A stretch of 64,000 nucleotides of DNA, taken from the NCBI GenBank assembly GCA_028707175.1, contig JAQTUV010000004.1:62001-126000 (forward strand), in the 5' to 3' direction. The stretch's first letter is position 1. Each line of letters opens with the position of its first letter. The notes beneath the pieces are model-generated. The model saw only the letters and a program-made list of their open reading frames with translations. It was not told where the DNA came from and searched no databases. This stretch comes from Sideroxydans sp. Lineage in GTDB: Bacteria > Pseudomonadota > Gammaproteobacteria > Burkholderiales > Gallionellaceae. Shown here one piece after another: positions 8,976-17,030 of the stretch. The position numbers and the translations under genes are program-made.

Positions 8976-9947
8976 TTATTCCCCGCGAAACTCTCGGCGA
9001 TAGGCTGAAGGTTTGATGCCGAACGCCTGCCCGAAGCTGCGGCGAAACAGTGTGGGAGATGTAAACCCCGCCGCCTCTGCAACCAACTCAATCGGCTTGT
9101 CGGTCATTTCCAGCAGGCGTTGCGCCAAGGCCAAACGCTGATTCAGCAACCATTGCCCGACAGTTGTTCCCGTCACTTGGCGAAAGCGCCGCGTAAAAGT
9201 GCGGCGGCTCATCAAGGCGCGTTCCGCCAATTCGTCCAAGGTGTGCGCCGCATTCAAATTTTGCGTCATCCAATCCATCACTTGTGAAAGCCGGTCGGGT
9301 GCAACGGAATCGAACACGGGTTGCTCGATGAATTGAGCCTGCCCACCTTGTCGGAAAGGGGAAACGACCATGCGCCGCGCAATGTGGTTGGCAACTTCCA
9401 CGCCGTGCTGTGTGCGAATCAAATGCAAGCAGCAATCGATGGCGGCGGCACATCCGGCGGAGGTGACGATGTCGCCCTCGTCCACATACAAAACATCCGG
9501 CTTTACCTTGATGCGCGGATAACGCTGCGCCAACTCAGCCGCCCATTGCCAATGGGTGGTCGCGCTGCGGCCATCCAGCAAACCCGCCGCCGCCAACACA
9601 AACGACCCGAGACAAAAGCTGACGATACGTGTGCCGCGCTGGTGTGCCTTGCACAAGGCATCGAGCAGCTTCTTTGGCGGCGGCACCGAGGTGTCGTTCC
9701 AGCTGGGAACGATGATCGTGCCGACGCCTTTGAGTGCGGCAAGCCCCTGCGGAACCTGAATGGCGTATCCAGCATTGGTTTGTACGGCAGACGGCTCGAC
9801 TGCGCACAGCTTCACCTTGAAATCCGGCACGCTGTTGTTCTTACCGCCCTTCTTGAAAAGGATACACGGCACCGACAAATGGAAGGGGCTGATACCGTCG
9901 AAGACGATGACCGCGTAACTATCCGCGTTGCTGGCTGGATTTTTCAT
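8976..9947 (-). CDS. GlxA-type AraC family regulator (DJ-1/PfpI + AraC HTH)
   Basis: A transcription regulator with an N-terminal DJ-1/PfpI amidotransferase-like sensor domain and a C-terminal AraC HTH. The chosen ATG at 9947 gives 323 residues, the usual GlxA length; the frame is open further upstream but reads across a palindromic repeat. The sensor domain shows IIVPSWNDTS and VSFCLGSFVLAAAGLLDGR, the nucleophile-elbow-like Cys region. The HTH shows LDELAERALMSRRTFTRRFRQ and PIELVAEAAGFTSPTLFRRSF. It is divergent from a cysteine hydrolase gene, a pairing common for GlxA-type activators, so it likely controls the 10142-11172 operon. Confidence 0.92.
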   Translation of the reverse strand: MKNPASNADSYAVIVFDGISPFHLSVPCILFKKGGKNNSVPDFKVKLCAVEPSAVQTNAGYAIQVPQGLAALKGVGTIIVPSWNDTSVPPPKKLLDALCKAHQRGTRIVSFCLGSFVLAAAGLLDGRSATTHWQWAAELAQRYPRIKVKPDVLYVDEGDIVTSAGCAAAIDCCLHLIRTQHGVEVANHIARRMVVSPFRQGGQAQFIEQPVFDSVAPDRLSQVMDWMTQNLNAAHTLDELAERALMSRRTFTRRFRQVTGTTVGQWLLNQRLALAQRLLEMTDKPIELVAEAAGFTSPTLFRRSFGQAFGIKPSAYRREFRGE

Positions 9948-10043
9948 GATGGCCCGATTGTATCTAAAAAAGTCATTCAGGCCACTTATTGAAATGCGCG
10001 CCCAAAGCGATGATGCGTCACCTTTTATCCCAAAAAATTGGGA

Positions 10044-10090
10044 CGTAGGTCGGGCTTCAGCCCGACGTGTCGGATTAAAACCCAACCTAC
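10044..10090. repeat. Palindromic intergenic repeat (GTAGGTCGGG family)
   Basis: GTAGGTCGGGCTTCAGCCCGAC followed by a linker and AACCCAACCTAC forms nested inverted repeats. A shorter copy with the same GTAGGTCGGGTT...CCGACCTACC ends is at 59381-59407, and a degenerate half copy (AAGCCCGATCTAC) is near 18701-18713. This is a REP-like dispersed element. Here it lies between the divergent GlxA-type regulator and the hydrolase operon. Confidence 0.7.
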
Positions 10091-10141
10091 AACGGCTTAT
10101 GAACAATCCGGATTTATTCCATCAACCATAAGGAAACCACC

Positions 10142-10774
10142 ATGCCTCAACCCAAACGCGCTTTGATCGTCATCGACGTGCAGAACGATTACTTCGGGGA
10201 AGCGCTGCCTATCGAGCACCCCGACCCGCAACAATCGCTCGCCAATATCGGCAAGATGATGGACGCAGCTCACGGTGCCGGTATCCCTGTCGTCGTCGTG
10301 CAGAACATCCTGCCCAAACAGTCCCCCATCATGGCGGAAGGCAGCGCCGGTTGCGCACTGCACGAAACCATCGCCGCGCGCCCGCACGACCATCTTGTAA
10401 TCAAAAAGATGCCGAGTGCATTCGCGAATACCGATCTGGCTGAATGGCTGCGCGCGCATGACATCAACACGCTCACCGTCACCGGTTACATGAGTCACAA
10501 CTGCAACCTATCGACCATGCTGCACGCCTTCCACGACGGCTACGCAGTGGAGTACATCAACGATGCCTCGGGCTCCGTCCCCTATGACAACCGGGCTGGC
10601 CGCGCGAGCGCCGAAGAGATCCACCGCGTGATGTGCGTTGTGCTGCAATCGCGCTTCGCCGCCGTCATGTCCGCACAGGAATGGATCGCGATGCAGGCAG
10701 CAGGAACAAAACCTGAGCGGGATTCCATCTACCTCTCCAACCGTCGCGCACGCGGATTGGCGGTGCCCGCATGA
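10142..10774 (+). CDS. Cysteine hydrolase, isochorismatase family
   Basis: A 210-residue isochorismatase-fold cysteine hydrolase. The catalytic triad is readable: Asp12 in LIVIDVQNDYF, a Lys at 88/89 in HLVIKKMPSAFANTDL, and the nucleophile Cys121 in TGYMSHNCNLSTMLHA. Family members cleave C-N or C-O bonds in isochorismate, N-carbamoylsarcosine, nicotinamide or related amides; the exact substrate is unknown here. TAAGGAA precedes the ATG by seven bases. The stop overlaps the start of the VOC gene (ATGA), so the two are translationally coupled, and the divergent GlxA-like regulator probably controls them. Confidence 0.93.
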   Translation: MPQPKRALIVIDVQNDYFGEALPIEHPDPQQSLANIGKMMDAAHGAGIPVVVVQNILPKQSPIMAEGSAGCALHETIAARPHDHLVIKKMPSAFANTDLAEWLRAHDINTLTVTGYMSHNCNLSTMLHAFHDGYAVEYINDASGSVPYDNRAGRASAEEIHRVMCVVLQSRFAAVMSAQEWIAMQAAGTKPERDSIYLSNRRARGLAVPA

Positions 10775-11172
10775 ACACCCCGGTCACAAAAGGCATACAC
10801 CACCTCGGCCTCACCGTGAGCAAACTGGAAGAAAGCGCGAACTTCTTTATCTCACTGCTCGGCTGGAAAGAAGTGCGCAGAAACCCTGAATATCCCGCCA
10901 TCTATGTCAGCGACGGCAGCATCATGCTTTCGCTTTGGGCAAGCAGAGCGCAACCACCGAACCCGTTCAACAAAGACAAAAATGTCGGGCTGCACCATGT
11001 CGCATTTCAGGTTGAGAGCGAGGCTGATTTAAACGGCATTTATACCAAGCTAAAAAATAGCGGAGTGCCCATTGAGTTTGCACCGGAACTACTGGGGAAA
11101 GGGCCTGCGAAACACATGATGTGTTTTGAGCCGAGTGAGATTCGGGTGGAGTTTATTTGGTTGGGGAAATGA
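10771..11172 (+). CDS. VOC family protein (glyoxalase/bleomycin resistance fold)
   Basis: A 133-residue VOC-superfamily protein. It starts with the characteristic first strand GIHHLGLTVSKLEESANFFISLLGW, and the second module begins at VGLHHVAFQVESEADLN. Metal-binding positions of the fold appear as His in the first strand, His/Glu in the second module and Glu in IRVEFIWLGK. The family includes glyoxalase I, dioxygenases and antibiotic-binding proteins; the substrate cannot be inferred. It overlaps the upstream hydrolase gene by four bases, suggesting one pathway handles both substrates. Confidence 0.9.
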   Translation: MNTPVTKGIHHLGLTVSKLEESANFFISLLGWKEVRRNPEYPAIYVSDGSIMLSLWASRAQPPNPFNKDKNVGLHHVAFQVESEADLNGIYTKLKNSGVPIEFAPELLGKGPAKHMMCFEPSEIRVEFIWLGK

Positions 11173-11317
11173 AATGCCCTTCGATAAGCGCATGGCGAAC
11201 GGACGCAATCAGCGCTTTCTTCAGACATGCCCTATGAGCCTCACCCCTCCCCTTTGATGCCTATCAATTCTCGCCAACAGTCCGTTACTATTCGGCTAAC
11301 CATTTGGGGGAATCATT

Positions 11318-11866
11318 ATGCTCAGCAATTCAAAAATACTCGCTGTCGTGAATGGATCAGCAGAAATAATCAGCGCCGACCTATCTCTGCCATCCCACGC
11401 AGCCGCCATCGTTTATCTGCTGAATGAATATGCCGAAGACGACATGGGCGGCGGCGCGGAATTACCGGAATTCGTGAAAGACAATCTCGTTGCCGAACTA
11501 CGCAAACGGCAAGGCGTGCATGTGGTACTCGCCTTCGTGGAAGGAACGCCCGCCGGCATGGCGGTTTGCTTTGAAGGATTCTCCACCTTCGCATGCAAGC
11601 CTCTGCTAAACATCCACGACATCATCGTGGCAAGCCAATATCGGGGGCGCGGCATTTCCAAACGCTTGCTTACCAAGGCAGAAGAAATCGCGCTACACCT
11701 TGGATGCTGCAAGCTCACGCTTGAAGTGCTGGAGGGCAATACGCTGGCGCAAGCAGCCTACAAGGCTAGCGGCTTTGCCGGATACGAACTCGATCCCAAG
11801 ATGGGCAAAGCGATGTTCTGGCAGAAGAAGCTGGGGCAAGCCCCTCTAACATCCCCCGCAGAATAA
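11318..11866 (+). CDS. GNAT family N-acetyltransferase
   Basis: A 182-residue GNAT-fold acetyltransferase. The acetyl-CoA pyrophosphate-binding motif A is IIVASQYRGRGISKRLLTKAEE (Q/RxxGxG as QYRGRG), preceded by strand 4 LLNIHDIIV, with motif B in AYKASGFAGYEL. The start ATG at 11318 follows GGGGGAATC. The acceptor is unknown. It is a single gene lying 145 bp after the VOC gene, with a REP-like CCTTCGATAAG sequence in between. The Cys pair in LGCCKLTLEV is not a family hallmark. Confidence 0.92.
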   Translation: MLSNSKILAVVNGSAEIISADLSLPSHAAAIVYLLNEYAEDDMGGGAELPEFVKDNLVAELRKRQGVHVVLAFVEGTPAGMAVCFEGFSTFACKPLLNIHDIIVASQYRGRGISKRLLTKAEEIALHLGCCKLTLEVLEGNTLAQAAYKASGFAGYELDPKMGKAMFWQKKLGQAPLTSPAE

Positions 11867-11951
11867 AGGATTGAAAAAGTAAGGGGCGGTATACTCATCG
11901 GCGAAAAATAATTCGCCCCCGTTTTGTTTACAAGAAATCGCAGGAGTCCAC

Positions 11952-14747
11952 ATGGCAAAGAAATCAACAGCCCTTTCTGCAGTGAAACCAAAATCTGTCC
12001 TGTCGCAACCTCTCAGTCTCGACATTAAGGGGTTCGCCACTGCACTAGCCAAGGGGGCAGGGCATGTCATGCTGGGAAAGCTCGATGAGCTGGCAAGTGA
12101 TGGGGCGGATGCGTTTGCCGCACTCGGAGTGGAAGGCAACACACCTCAAGCGCTGTTATTCTTGTTGCTGCAACGCTCAATGCAATCTGCTCTTTGCGCA
12201 CTGTTGGAAGACAGCAAAGAGCACCTGCCGGAAACTATCAAGACCGACTCGCTGATCAAACACATTGAAGCTGCGATTACGGATGCGGAAGTGGACAGCG
12301 ATTTCTTCCAGCGTCCCGCGCAATTCCCCGTTGTACAAAGCCTAGTGCAAGCACTGCAAACATGGCTTATTGCCGAGGGCGTAAAACAGCCTATTGCCCA
12401 AACCATTGCCCAACGCCTTCCCGGCTTTTTTCCCAATGCTCTGCACCGAGAGTGGCAGCGCAATGGTGCACATTACGATGCGATACGCCTGCACATGCAG
12501 ACGCCCTTCGTTCAAGCTGCGGAACGCGAGGCAGCTTGGCAAGCCTATGCCGCGCGCCTGCAACAGGTCCTTGAAGAGGGAGTATTCAGCGAGCCATTCG
12601 GCTTGCGTCAGGTTTACATTCCCTTGAACGCCTATTACGAAGAATCACCCAAGAAATCCAAACCAACCGACGAGCCGCTCCGGGAGCGTGAGCATGTAAG
12701 AGTGGTGGTGAGCTTGCAACAGGAATTGGATGGCTGGCTGGGAAAGAACGAAAAAGACGATGCCGTACGCGCCGTCAGCGGCGGACCCGGAAGTGGAAAG
12801 TCGTCATTCGCCAAGATATATGCGGCTCATGTAGCAGAGCAAGGGTACTTAAAAGTGCTGTTCGTCCCTTTGCATCTCATAGACCCAACCCGAGATTTTA
12901 GCGATGAGATTGGTCGTTTCGTGCGCGAAGAGGCAATCCTGAAACACAACCCATTGCACCTCGACACCCGCGATGCGAACATGCTGATTGTCCTAGACGG
13001 CTTAGATGAGCTTGCGAGTCAGGGGCGCGCAGCAGCAGTCACGGCACGGGATTTCATCAGAGCCGTACAGCAAACTGTTGACAGGCGAAATGGACAGGGA
13101 CTGCAACTGCGTATCCTGTTTTGTGGACGGGAAGTTGTCATGCAGGACAGCGAATCCGAATTTCGCCGCCCAGGCCAAGTGTTGACGGTGTTACCTTATT
13201 TTGTGGATAGGCCCAAGCATCGAGCTGCGGCTAGCCACAGTGAGTATGATGAGTATCGAGATCCCGCAAAACTGCTTGAGCGAGATTTGCGGCAAGTCTG
13301 GTGGGCAAATTATGGAAGCCTGACTGGACATAAATACAAGGGGCTGCCAGAAGAGTTGGATCGTGGCGATCTGGTTGAAATTACTGCGCAGCCCTTGCTC
13401 AATTATTTGCTAGCGCTGAGTTTCTGCCGAGGTAAGTTGGATTTTTCCGCTGGGATCAACCTTAACCAGATTTATCACGACTTAGTGGAAGCCGTGTACG
13501 AGCGCGGCTATGAAAATGGCCGACGTCACACATCGGTACGAGATATTAAACCGGAAGATTTTTTTCTGGTGTTAGAAGAAATTGGTCTTGCCGCTTGGCA
13601 TGGCGACGGGCGCACCACTACTGTGGCCGAGATCGAGAAGCACTGCCGCGATGGCGGCTTGGGCAATCAGCTTGATGCTTTTCAGGATGGAGCTAAGCAT
13701 GGGATTACGCGCCTGTTAGCAGCATTCTTTTTTCGCCAGCACGGTGAGCGCCCAAAGGGGGATCACACTTTTGTTTTTACCCATAAGAGTTTTGGCGAAT
13801 ACTTGGCTGCGCGACGACTGGTGCATGCCATGCGGGACATAGTGGAAGAGCGCGAGCGAAGCGACACCCTCAGTCGAGGGAAGGGGTGGAGCGAAACGGA
13901 TGCCTTGCAGCACTGGGCCGAATGGTGCGGCCCTACTGCCATGTCTCATTACATCCATCAATTCTTGATGGATGAGGTTGCTTTGCTGAACAAGAAGGAG
14001 GTTGACAAATGGCAACAGCATTTCACGCGCTTGTTCAGCTATCTGTTGCGTCATGGAATGCCCATGGAGAGGTTACAGTTACCAAATTTTCAGGATGATC
14101 TTTTTCAGTCGCGAAATGCGGAAGAGGCTTTGCTAGCTGCGCTTAATGCTTGCGCCAGAGTTACGCAACAGATAAGCCAGATTGAACACTTGGCTCCTAC
14201 GACTTTTGGTACATGGTTCAAACGTATTCAAGGGCAAAGATTGGGACCAGATTCGGTACTCGCTGCAGGCTGCTTATCTTGGTTGGAACTAAATAATGTT
14301 GGTCTGGATTTTGCCGATCTATATGCAGCGAATTTATCCAAATCAAAAATGCGAAATATCGCTGGATTCGGAATTTCACTTGGCGCAGCCAATCTGAAAA
14401 ACGCTGAACTTAACCGAGCTCAACTTGGGAGAGCTTACCTCGACGGATCCGACCTCAGAAATGCGAATCTCATCGAGGCAGATCTTAATCATGCGAGTCT
14501 CGATGAAGCCAACCTCAGCAATGCGAACCTCAGTGGAGTCAATTTCGATAAAGCCAATCTCAGCAATGCGAATCTCAGTGGAGCCAATCTCAGCAATGCG
14601 AGCTTCATTGAAGCCAATCTTTTCCAAACAAATTTTGAGGGTGCCAATTTGGCGTTGGCCAAATTCGATGAAGGCAAACGACCAATGGAAGGACAAAGTA
14701 AAAAACCAAGATCTAGCCGCAGAATAAAAGGCGGCAAAGCCACTTAA
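11952..14747 (+). CDS. NACHT NTPase with C-terminal pentapeptide repeats (NLR-like)
   Basis: A 931-residue STAND-type protein. Residues 1-250 are helical with no recognised domain and are in the position of an effector. A NACHT NTPase follows: Walker A GGPGSGKS (277-284), Walker B LIVLDGLDE (345-353) with the NACHT-typical small residue and acidic pair, and sensor-like ILFCGREVVM. A helical winged/HETHS-like region runs to about residue 785. The C-terminus (about 788-905) is made of pentapeptide repeats (ANLSN/ANLSG/DLRNA), ending in a basic tail. Bacterial NACHT proteins are NLR relatives and several are anti-phage sensors; that role here is inference. A good AGGAG precedes the ATG. A GGCGAA/TTCGCC hairpin sits in the leader at 11900-11917. 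No partner gene is adjacent in the same direction. Confidence 0.9.
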   Translation: MAKKSTALSAVKPKSVLSQPLSLDIKGFATALAKGAGHVMLGKLDELASDGADAFAALGVEGNTPQALLFLLLQRSMQSALCALLEDSKEHLPETIKTDSLIKHIEAAITDAEVDSDFFQRPAQFPVVQSLVQALQTWLIAEGVKQPIAQTIAQRLPGFFPNALHREWQRNGAHYDAIRLHMQTPFVQAAEREAAWQAYAARLQQVLEEGVFSEPFGLRQVYIPLNAYYEESPKKSKPTDEPLREREHVRVVVSLQQELDGWLGKNEKDDAVRAVSGGPGSGKSSFAKIYAAHVAEQGYLKVLFVPLHLIDPTRDFSDEIGRFVREEAILKHNPLHLDTRDANMLIVLDGLDELASQGRAAAVTARDFIRAVQQTVDRRNGQGLQLRILFCGREVVMQDSESEFRRPGQVLTVLPYFVDRPKHRAAASHSEYDEYRDPAKLLERDLRQVWWANYGSLTGHKYKGLPEELDRGDLVEITAQPLLNYLLALSFCRGKLDFSAGINLNQIYHDLVEAVYERGYENGRRHTSVRDIKPEDFFLVLEEIGLAAWHGDGRTTTVAEIEKHCRDGGLGNQLDAFQDGAKHGITRLLAAFFFRQHGERPKGDHTFVFTHKSFGEYLAARRLVHAMRDIVEERERSDTLSRGKGWSETDALQHWAEWCGPTAMSHYIHQFLMDEVALLNKKEVDKWQQHFTRLFSYLLRHGMPMERLQLPNFQDDLFQSRNAEEALLAALNACARVTQQISQIEHLAPTTFGTWFKRIQGQRLGPDSVLAAGCLSWLELNNVGLDFADLYAANLSKSKMRNIAGFGISLGAANLKNAELNRAQLGRAYLDGSDLRNANLIEADLNHASLDEANLSNANLSGVNFDKANLSNANLSGANLSNASFIEANLFQTNFEGANLALAKFDEGKRPMEGQSKKPRSSRRIKGGKAT

Positions 14748-14762
14748 TCGCATAGAAACTTG

Positions 14763-15344
14763 CTATTTGTTCTCCTCGGATGGAAATGCCTCTCGAATAT
14801 CGCAGAATGCAGTTGCACCAGTTTCCCGCACAAGCGCGTCGAACACGCGATTAACTTCAGAGAAATTTAATAAGGGAAATTCTTTCGTATTGGCACGATC
14901 AGGGTGGCACCAGTGCATTGTTTTAGTGAGCGTCACATGCTTGCGGCAAACAAAAGGCCGGTGTGCGTAGATACTGCAACTATCGTTGCGCAAAAAAGGG
15001 CACGGCGCATCGTACGGGTGGGTAGCTTTCCTGATTTGCTTCGCTCGCTTGATCCCCGCCCCACGTTCGATGAATTCTATTTCCAAGTCGGTGATAGACA
15101 CAGGGTAATGACAGCAAGACGTACAGCCTTTCTTGCATGGCGTGTATCTTGCGACAGTGCCATAGAGCGTTGTCATGAATTCAAACAGTGCGCGCAGTTT
15201 GGTCAACGGATTGCCTTTCAGTCGGGCATACCAGTCAAACAACTCCGCTTCCTTTTTCTCTAGCGGCTTGGGGAGGGACGATGCGACGATTGCATATGTG
15301 GCTCTGGCATTTTCAATTGCAGTCTCAATTAATTGCTCTGTCAT
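14763..15344 (-). CDS. YkgJ family cysteine-cluster protein
   Basis: A 193-residue protein with the YkgJ cysteine cluster. The cluster is visible as CKKGCTSCCHYPVSITDLE, then CPFLRNDSCSIYAHRPFVCRKH, with a further Cys at MHWCHPDR. Such proteins are presumed to coordinate zinc or an iron-sulfur cluster and are often called Fe-S cluster-binding proteins, without a defined reaction. About 90 residues of helical sequence precede the cluster. It is convergent with the NACHT gene, with only 15 bp between the stops. The start ATG at 15342-15344 sits within a TGTCATTTGACA palindrome. Confidence 0.88.
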   Translation of the reverse strand: MTEQLIETAIENARATYAIVASSLPKPLEKKEAELFDWYARLKGNPLTKLRALFEFMTTLYGTVARYTPCKKGCTSCCHYPVSITDLEIEFIERGAGIKRAKQIRKATHPYDAPCPFLRNDSCSIYAHRPFVCRKHVTLTKTMHWCHPDRANTKEFPLLNFSEVNRVFDALVRETGATAFCDIREAFPSEENK

Positions 15345-15436
15345 TTGACAATCCCATCATGGAAGAAAAAAACAACGTCATTTTATTACTACCGCTTCTT
15401 AATCACGAATGAAGCTTCAACCAGTCCGCAGCAACT

Positions 15437-16840
15437 TCACACCGCCCGCTCCATCGCCTTTTCCAGCACGTCAAAAATCTTCGGTGACTGACACTGCGCC
15501 ACGTTGAAGCGCAGAAACGGTGCCGCTGTTTGGCTTAGGCTGAACACGTTGCCGGGGGCGAGCACCACGCCTCCGTGCAAAGCTTCTTGCGACACCTTGG
15601 CAGAGTCCAACCCGTTCGGTAGGCGCACCCACAGGAACATGCCGCCCTGCGGTTTCATCCACGGGGTGATGCCGAGTTTTTCGAGTTTGTGCAGTGTGCG
15701 TCCCATGGTGTCGGCCAAGCGACTGCGCAGTGCTTCGACGTGGTGGCGATAGGCGCCTTGGCGCAGCAGGGAGTGAAGCAGTTCCGCGCCAAGGCCGTTG
15801 CTGCTGAGTGTGGTAGCCAGTTTCAGATCGACAATTTTTTCTGCCCAGTCTTGTCGCACCGCGATGTAGCCGCAGCGCGCCGAGGCGGTTAACACTTTGG
15901 AAAAACTACCGATGTGGATGACCCGATTCAAGCCATCAAATGAGGCCAGCAGGGGCGAAGTGTTCTGCGCGAATTCGGCGAAGATGTCGTCTTCGACGAT
16001 CAGCAGGTTGTGATCCTCTGCGAGCTTGAGTACGCGGTGCGCGACGATGGGCGACAACACGGCGCCGGTCGGGTTGTGAAAAACCGAATTGGTGATGTAC
16101 AGGCGCGGCTTGTGTTGTGCCAGCAGCGCGGCCATGGCCTGCACATCCGGCCCCTGCTCGGTGTACGGCACGGCAACCAGTTGCACGCGATGCGCGCGTA
16201 GCAGTGCCTGAAAGTTGAAGTAACCCGGATCATCGATCAGCACGGTGTCGCCCGGCTCTAGCAAAAAACGGCAGAGTAAGTCGATGGCTTGCGTGCCTGA
16301 ATCGGTCAGGATGATCTGGCGCGCAGAGGCCACCACTCCGCGCTCGCCGAGGCGGCGGCTCAGTAGTTCACGCAAGGCGAAGTGGCCGTAGGGATGCCCG
16401 TATTCCAGCAGCTCGGTTTGCGGGTCTCTGGCTAGTCGGCGCAGGGCGCGGCGAATTTCTTCTTCTGGCAACCATGATGGCGGAAGCCAGCCGCAGCCGG
16501 GTTTGAGCATATCTGAGCTGGATTCAAGCGACTGACGGATGATCCACAGCGGGTCGATGCTGCGATCTTTTGTTGCGCCCACATCGGCCAGCGACAGCGG
16601 CGGCAAATGCCCGCACACATAAAAGCCCGAGCCGCGTTTCGCGGTGATCACACCGTCGGCAGCTAAGCGGTCATAGGCTTCAACGATGGTGTTTTTTGCG
16701 ACGCTTAGACGTTCGGCCATCTGCCGGATGGAGGGTAGTCGTTCGCCCGGCACCAACACTCGTGCGGCCAGTTGTTCGCGGATAGTTTGCATCACGGCTT
16801 CGACGCGGGTGCCGTCTTGCGGGTTGGTGTTTTTCATCAT
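15437..16840 (-). CDS. MocR-type PLP-dependent transcription regulator
   Basis: A 467-residue GntR/MocR regulator. The N-terminal GntR winged helix is EAVMQTIREQLAARVL and LPSIRQMAERLSVAKNTIVE...RGSGFYV (residues ~12-75). It is joined by a linker to a fold-type I aminotransferase domain with the PLP-binding lysine in HIGSFSKVLTASARCGY and the RYGHP-like substrate segments. MocR proteins sense PLP or amino acids, and typically control a neighbouring transporter or metabolic gene. Here an EamA permease lies divergently 190 bp away, so it is the likely target. An AGGGG ribosome-binding site overlaps the candidate operator immediately before the start. Confidence 0.93.
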   Translation of the reverse strand: MMKNTNPQDGTRVEAVMQTIREQLAARVLVPGERLPSIRQMAERLSVAKNTIVEAYDRLAADGVITAKRGSGFYVCGHLPPLSLADVGATKDRSIDPLWIIRQSLESSSDMLKPGCGWLPPSWLPEEEIRRALRRLARDPQTELLEYGHPYGHFALRELLSRRLGERGVVASARQIILTDSGTQAIDLLCRFLLEPGDTVLIDDPGYFNFQALLRAHRVQLVAVPYTEQGPDVQAMAALLAQHKPRLYITNSVFHNPTGAVLSPIVAHRVLKLAEDHNLLIVEDDIFAEFAQNTSPLLASFDGLNRVIHIGSFSKVLTASARCGYIAVRQDWAEKIVDLKLATTLSSNGLGAELLHSLLRQGAYRHHVEALRSRLADTMGRTLHKLEKLGITPWMKPQGGMFLWVRLPNGLDSAKVSQEALHGGVVLAPGNVFSLSQTAAPFLRFNVAQCQSPKIFDVLEKAMERAV

Positions 16841-16883
16841 TTGTACCCCTAAGTTTTACGGACAGTATCTTTAAATTGTACCC
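16841..16883. promoter_or_regulatory. Candidate MocR operator (direct repeats)
   Basis: TTGTACCC occurs at 16841-16848 and again at 16876-16883, 35 bp apart in the same orientation, between the MocR gene and the permease. MocR regulators usually bind direct repeats in such divergent intergenic regions. The first copy overlaps the regulator's own ribosome-binding site on the minus strand, so chance conservation is possible. Confidence 0.4.
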
Positions 16884-17003
16884 ATCTGTCACTGTTTTCC
16901 CGAAAATTTTCAGGAGAAGATGCGGGCATTATTTAGATGAAGAGTCGGGGGAATGAGCATGGAAAAAAGAATCGACCTAGGTGCTTCATTAGCGCCGAGC
17001 CCG

Positions 17004-17029
17004 TCCCTCCCCCTGCAAGGGGGAGGGGA
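17004..17029. repeat. GC-rich palindrome (TCCCCCTGCAAGGGGGA family), half element
   Basis: CCCTCCCCCTGCAAGGGGGA plus flanks forms a nearly perfect hairpin. The same core occurs at 21745-21769, 21821-21843 and 35213-35239. Here only one arm is present, and it sits in the 5' end of the EamA permease open frame, encoding SPSLPLQGGG if translated. Confidence 0.8.
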
Positions 17030-17030
17030 T

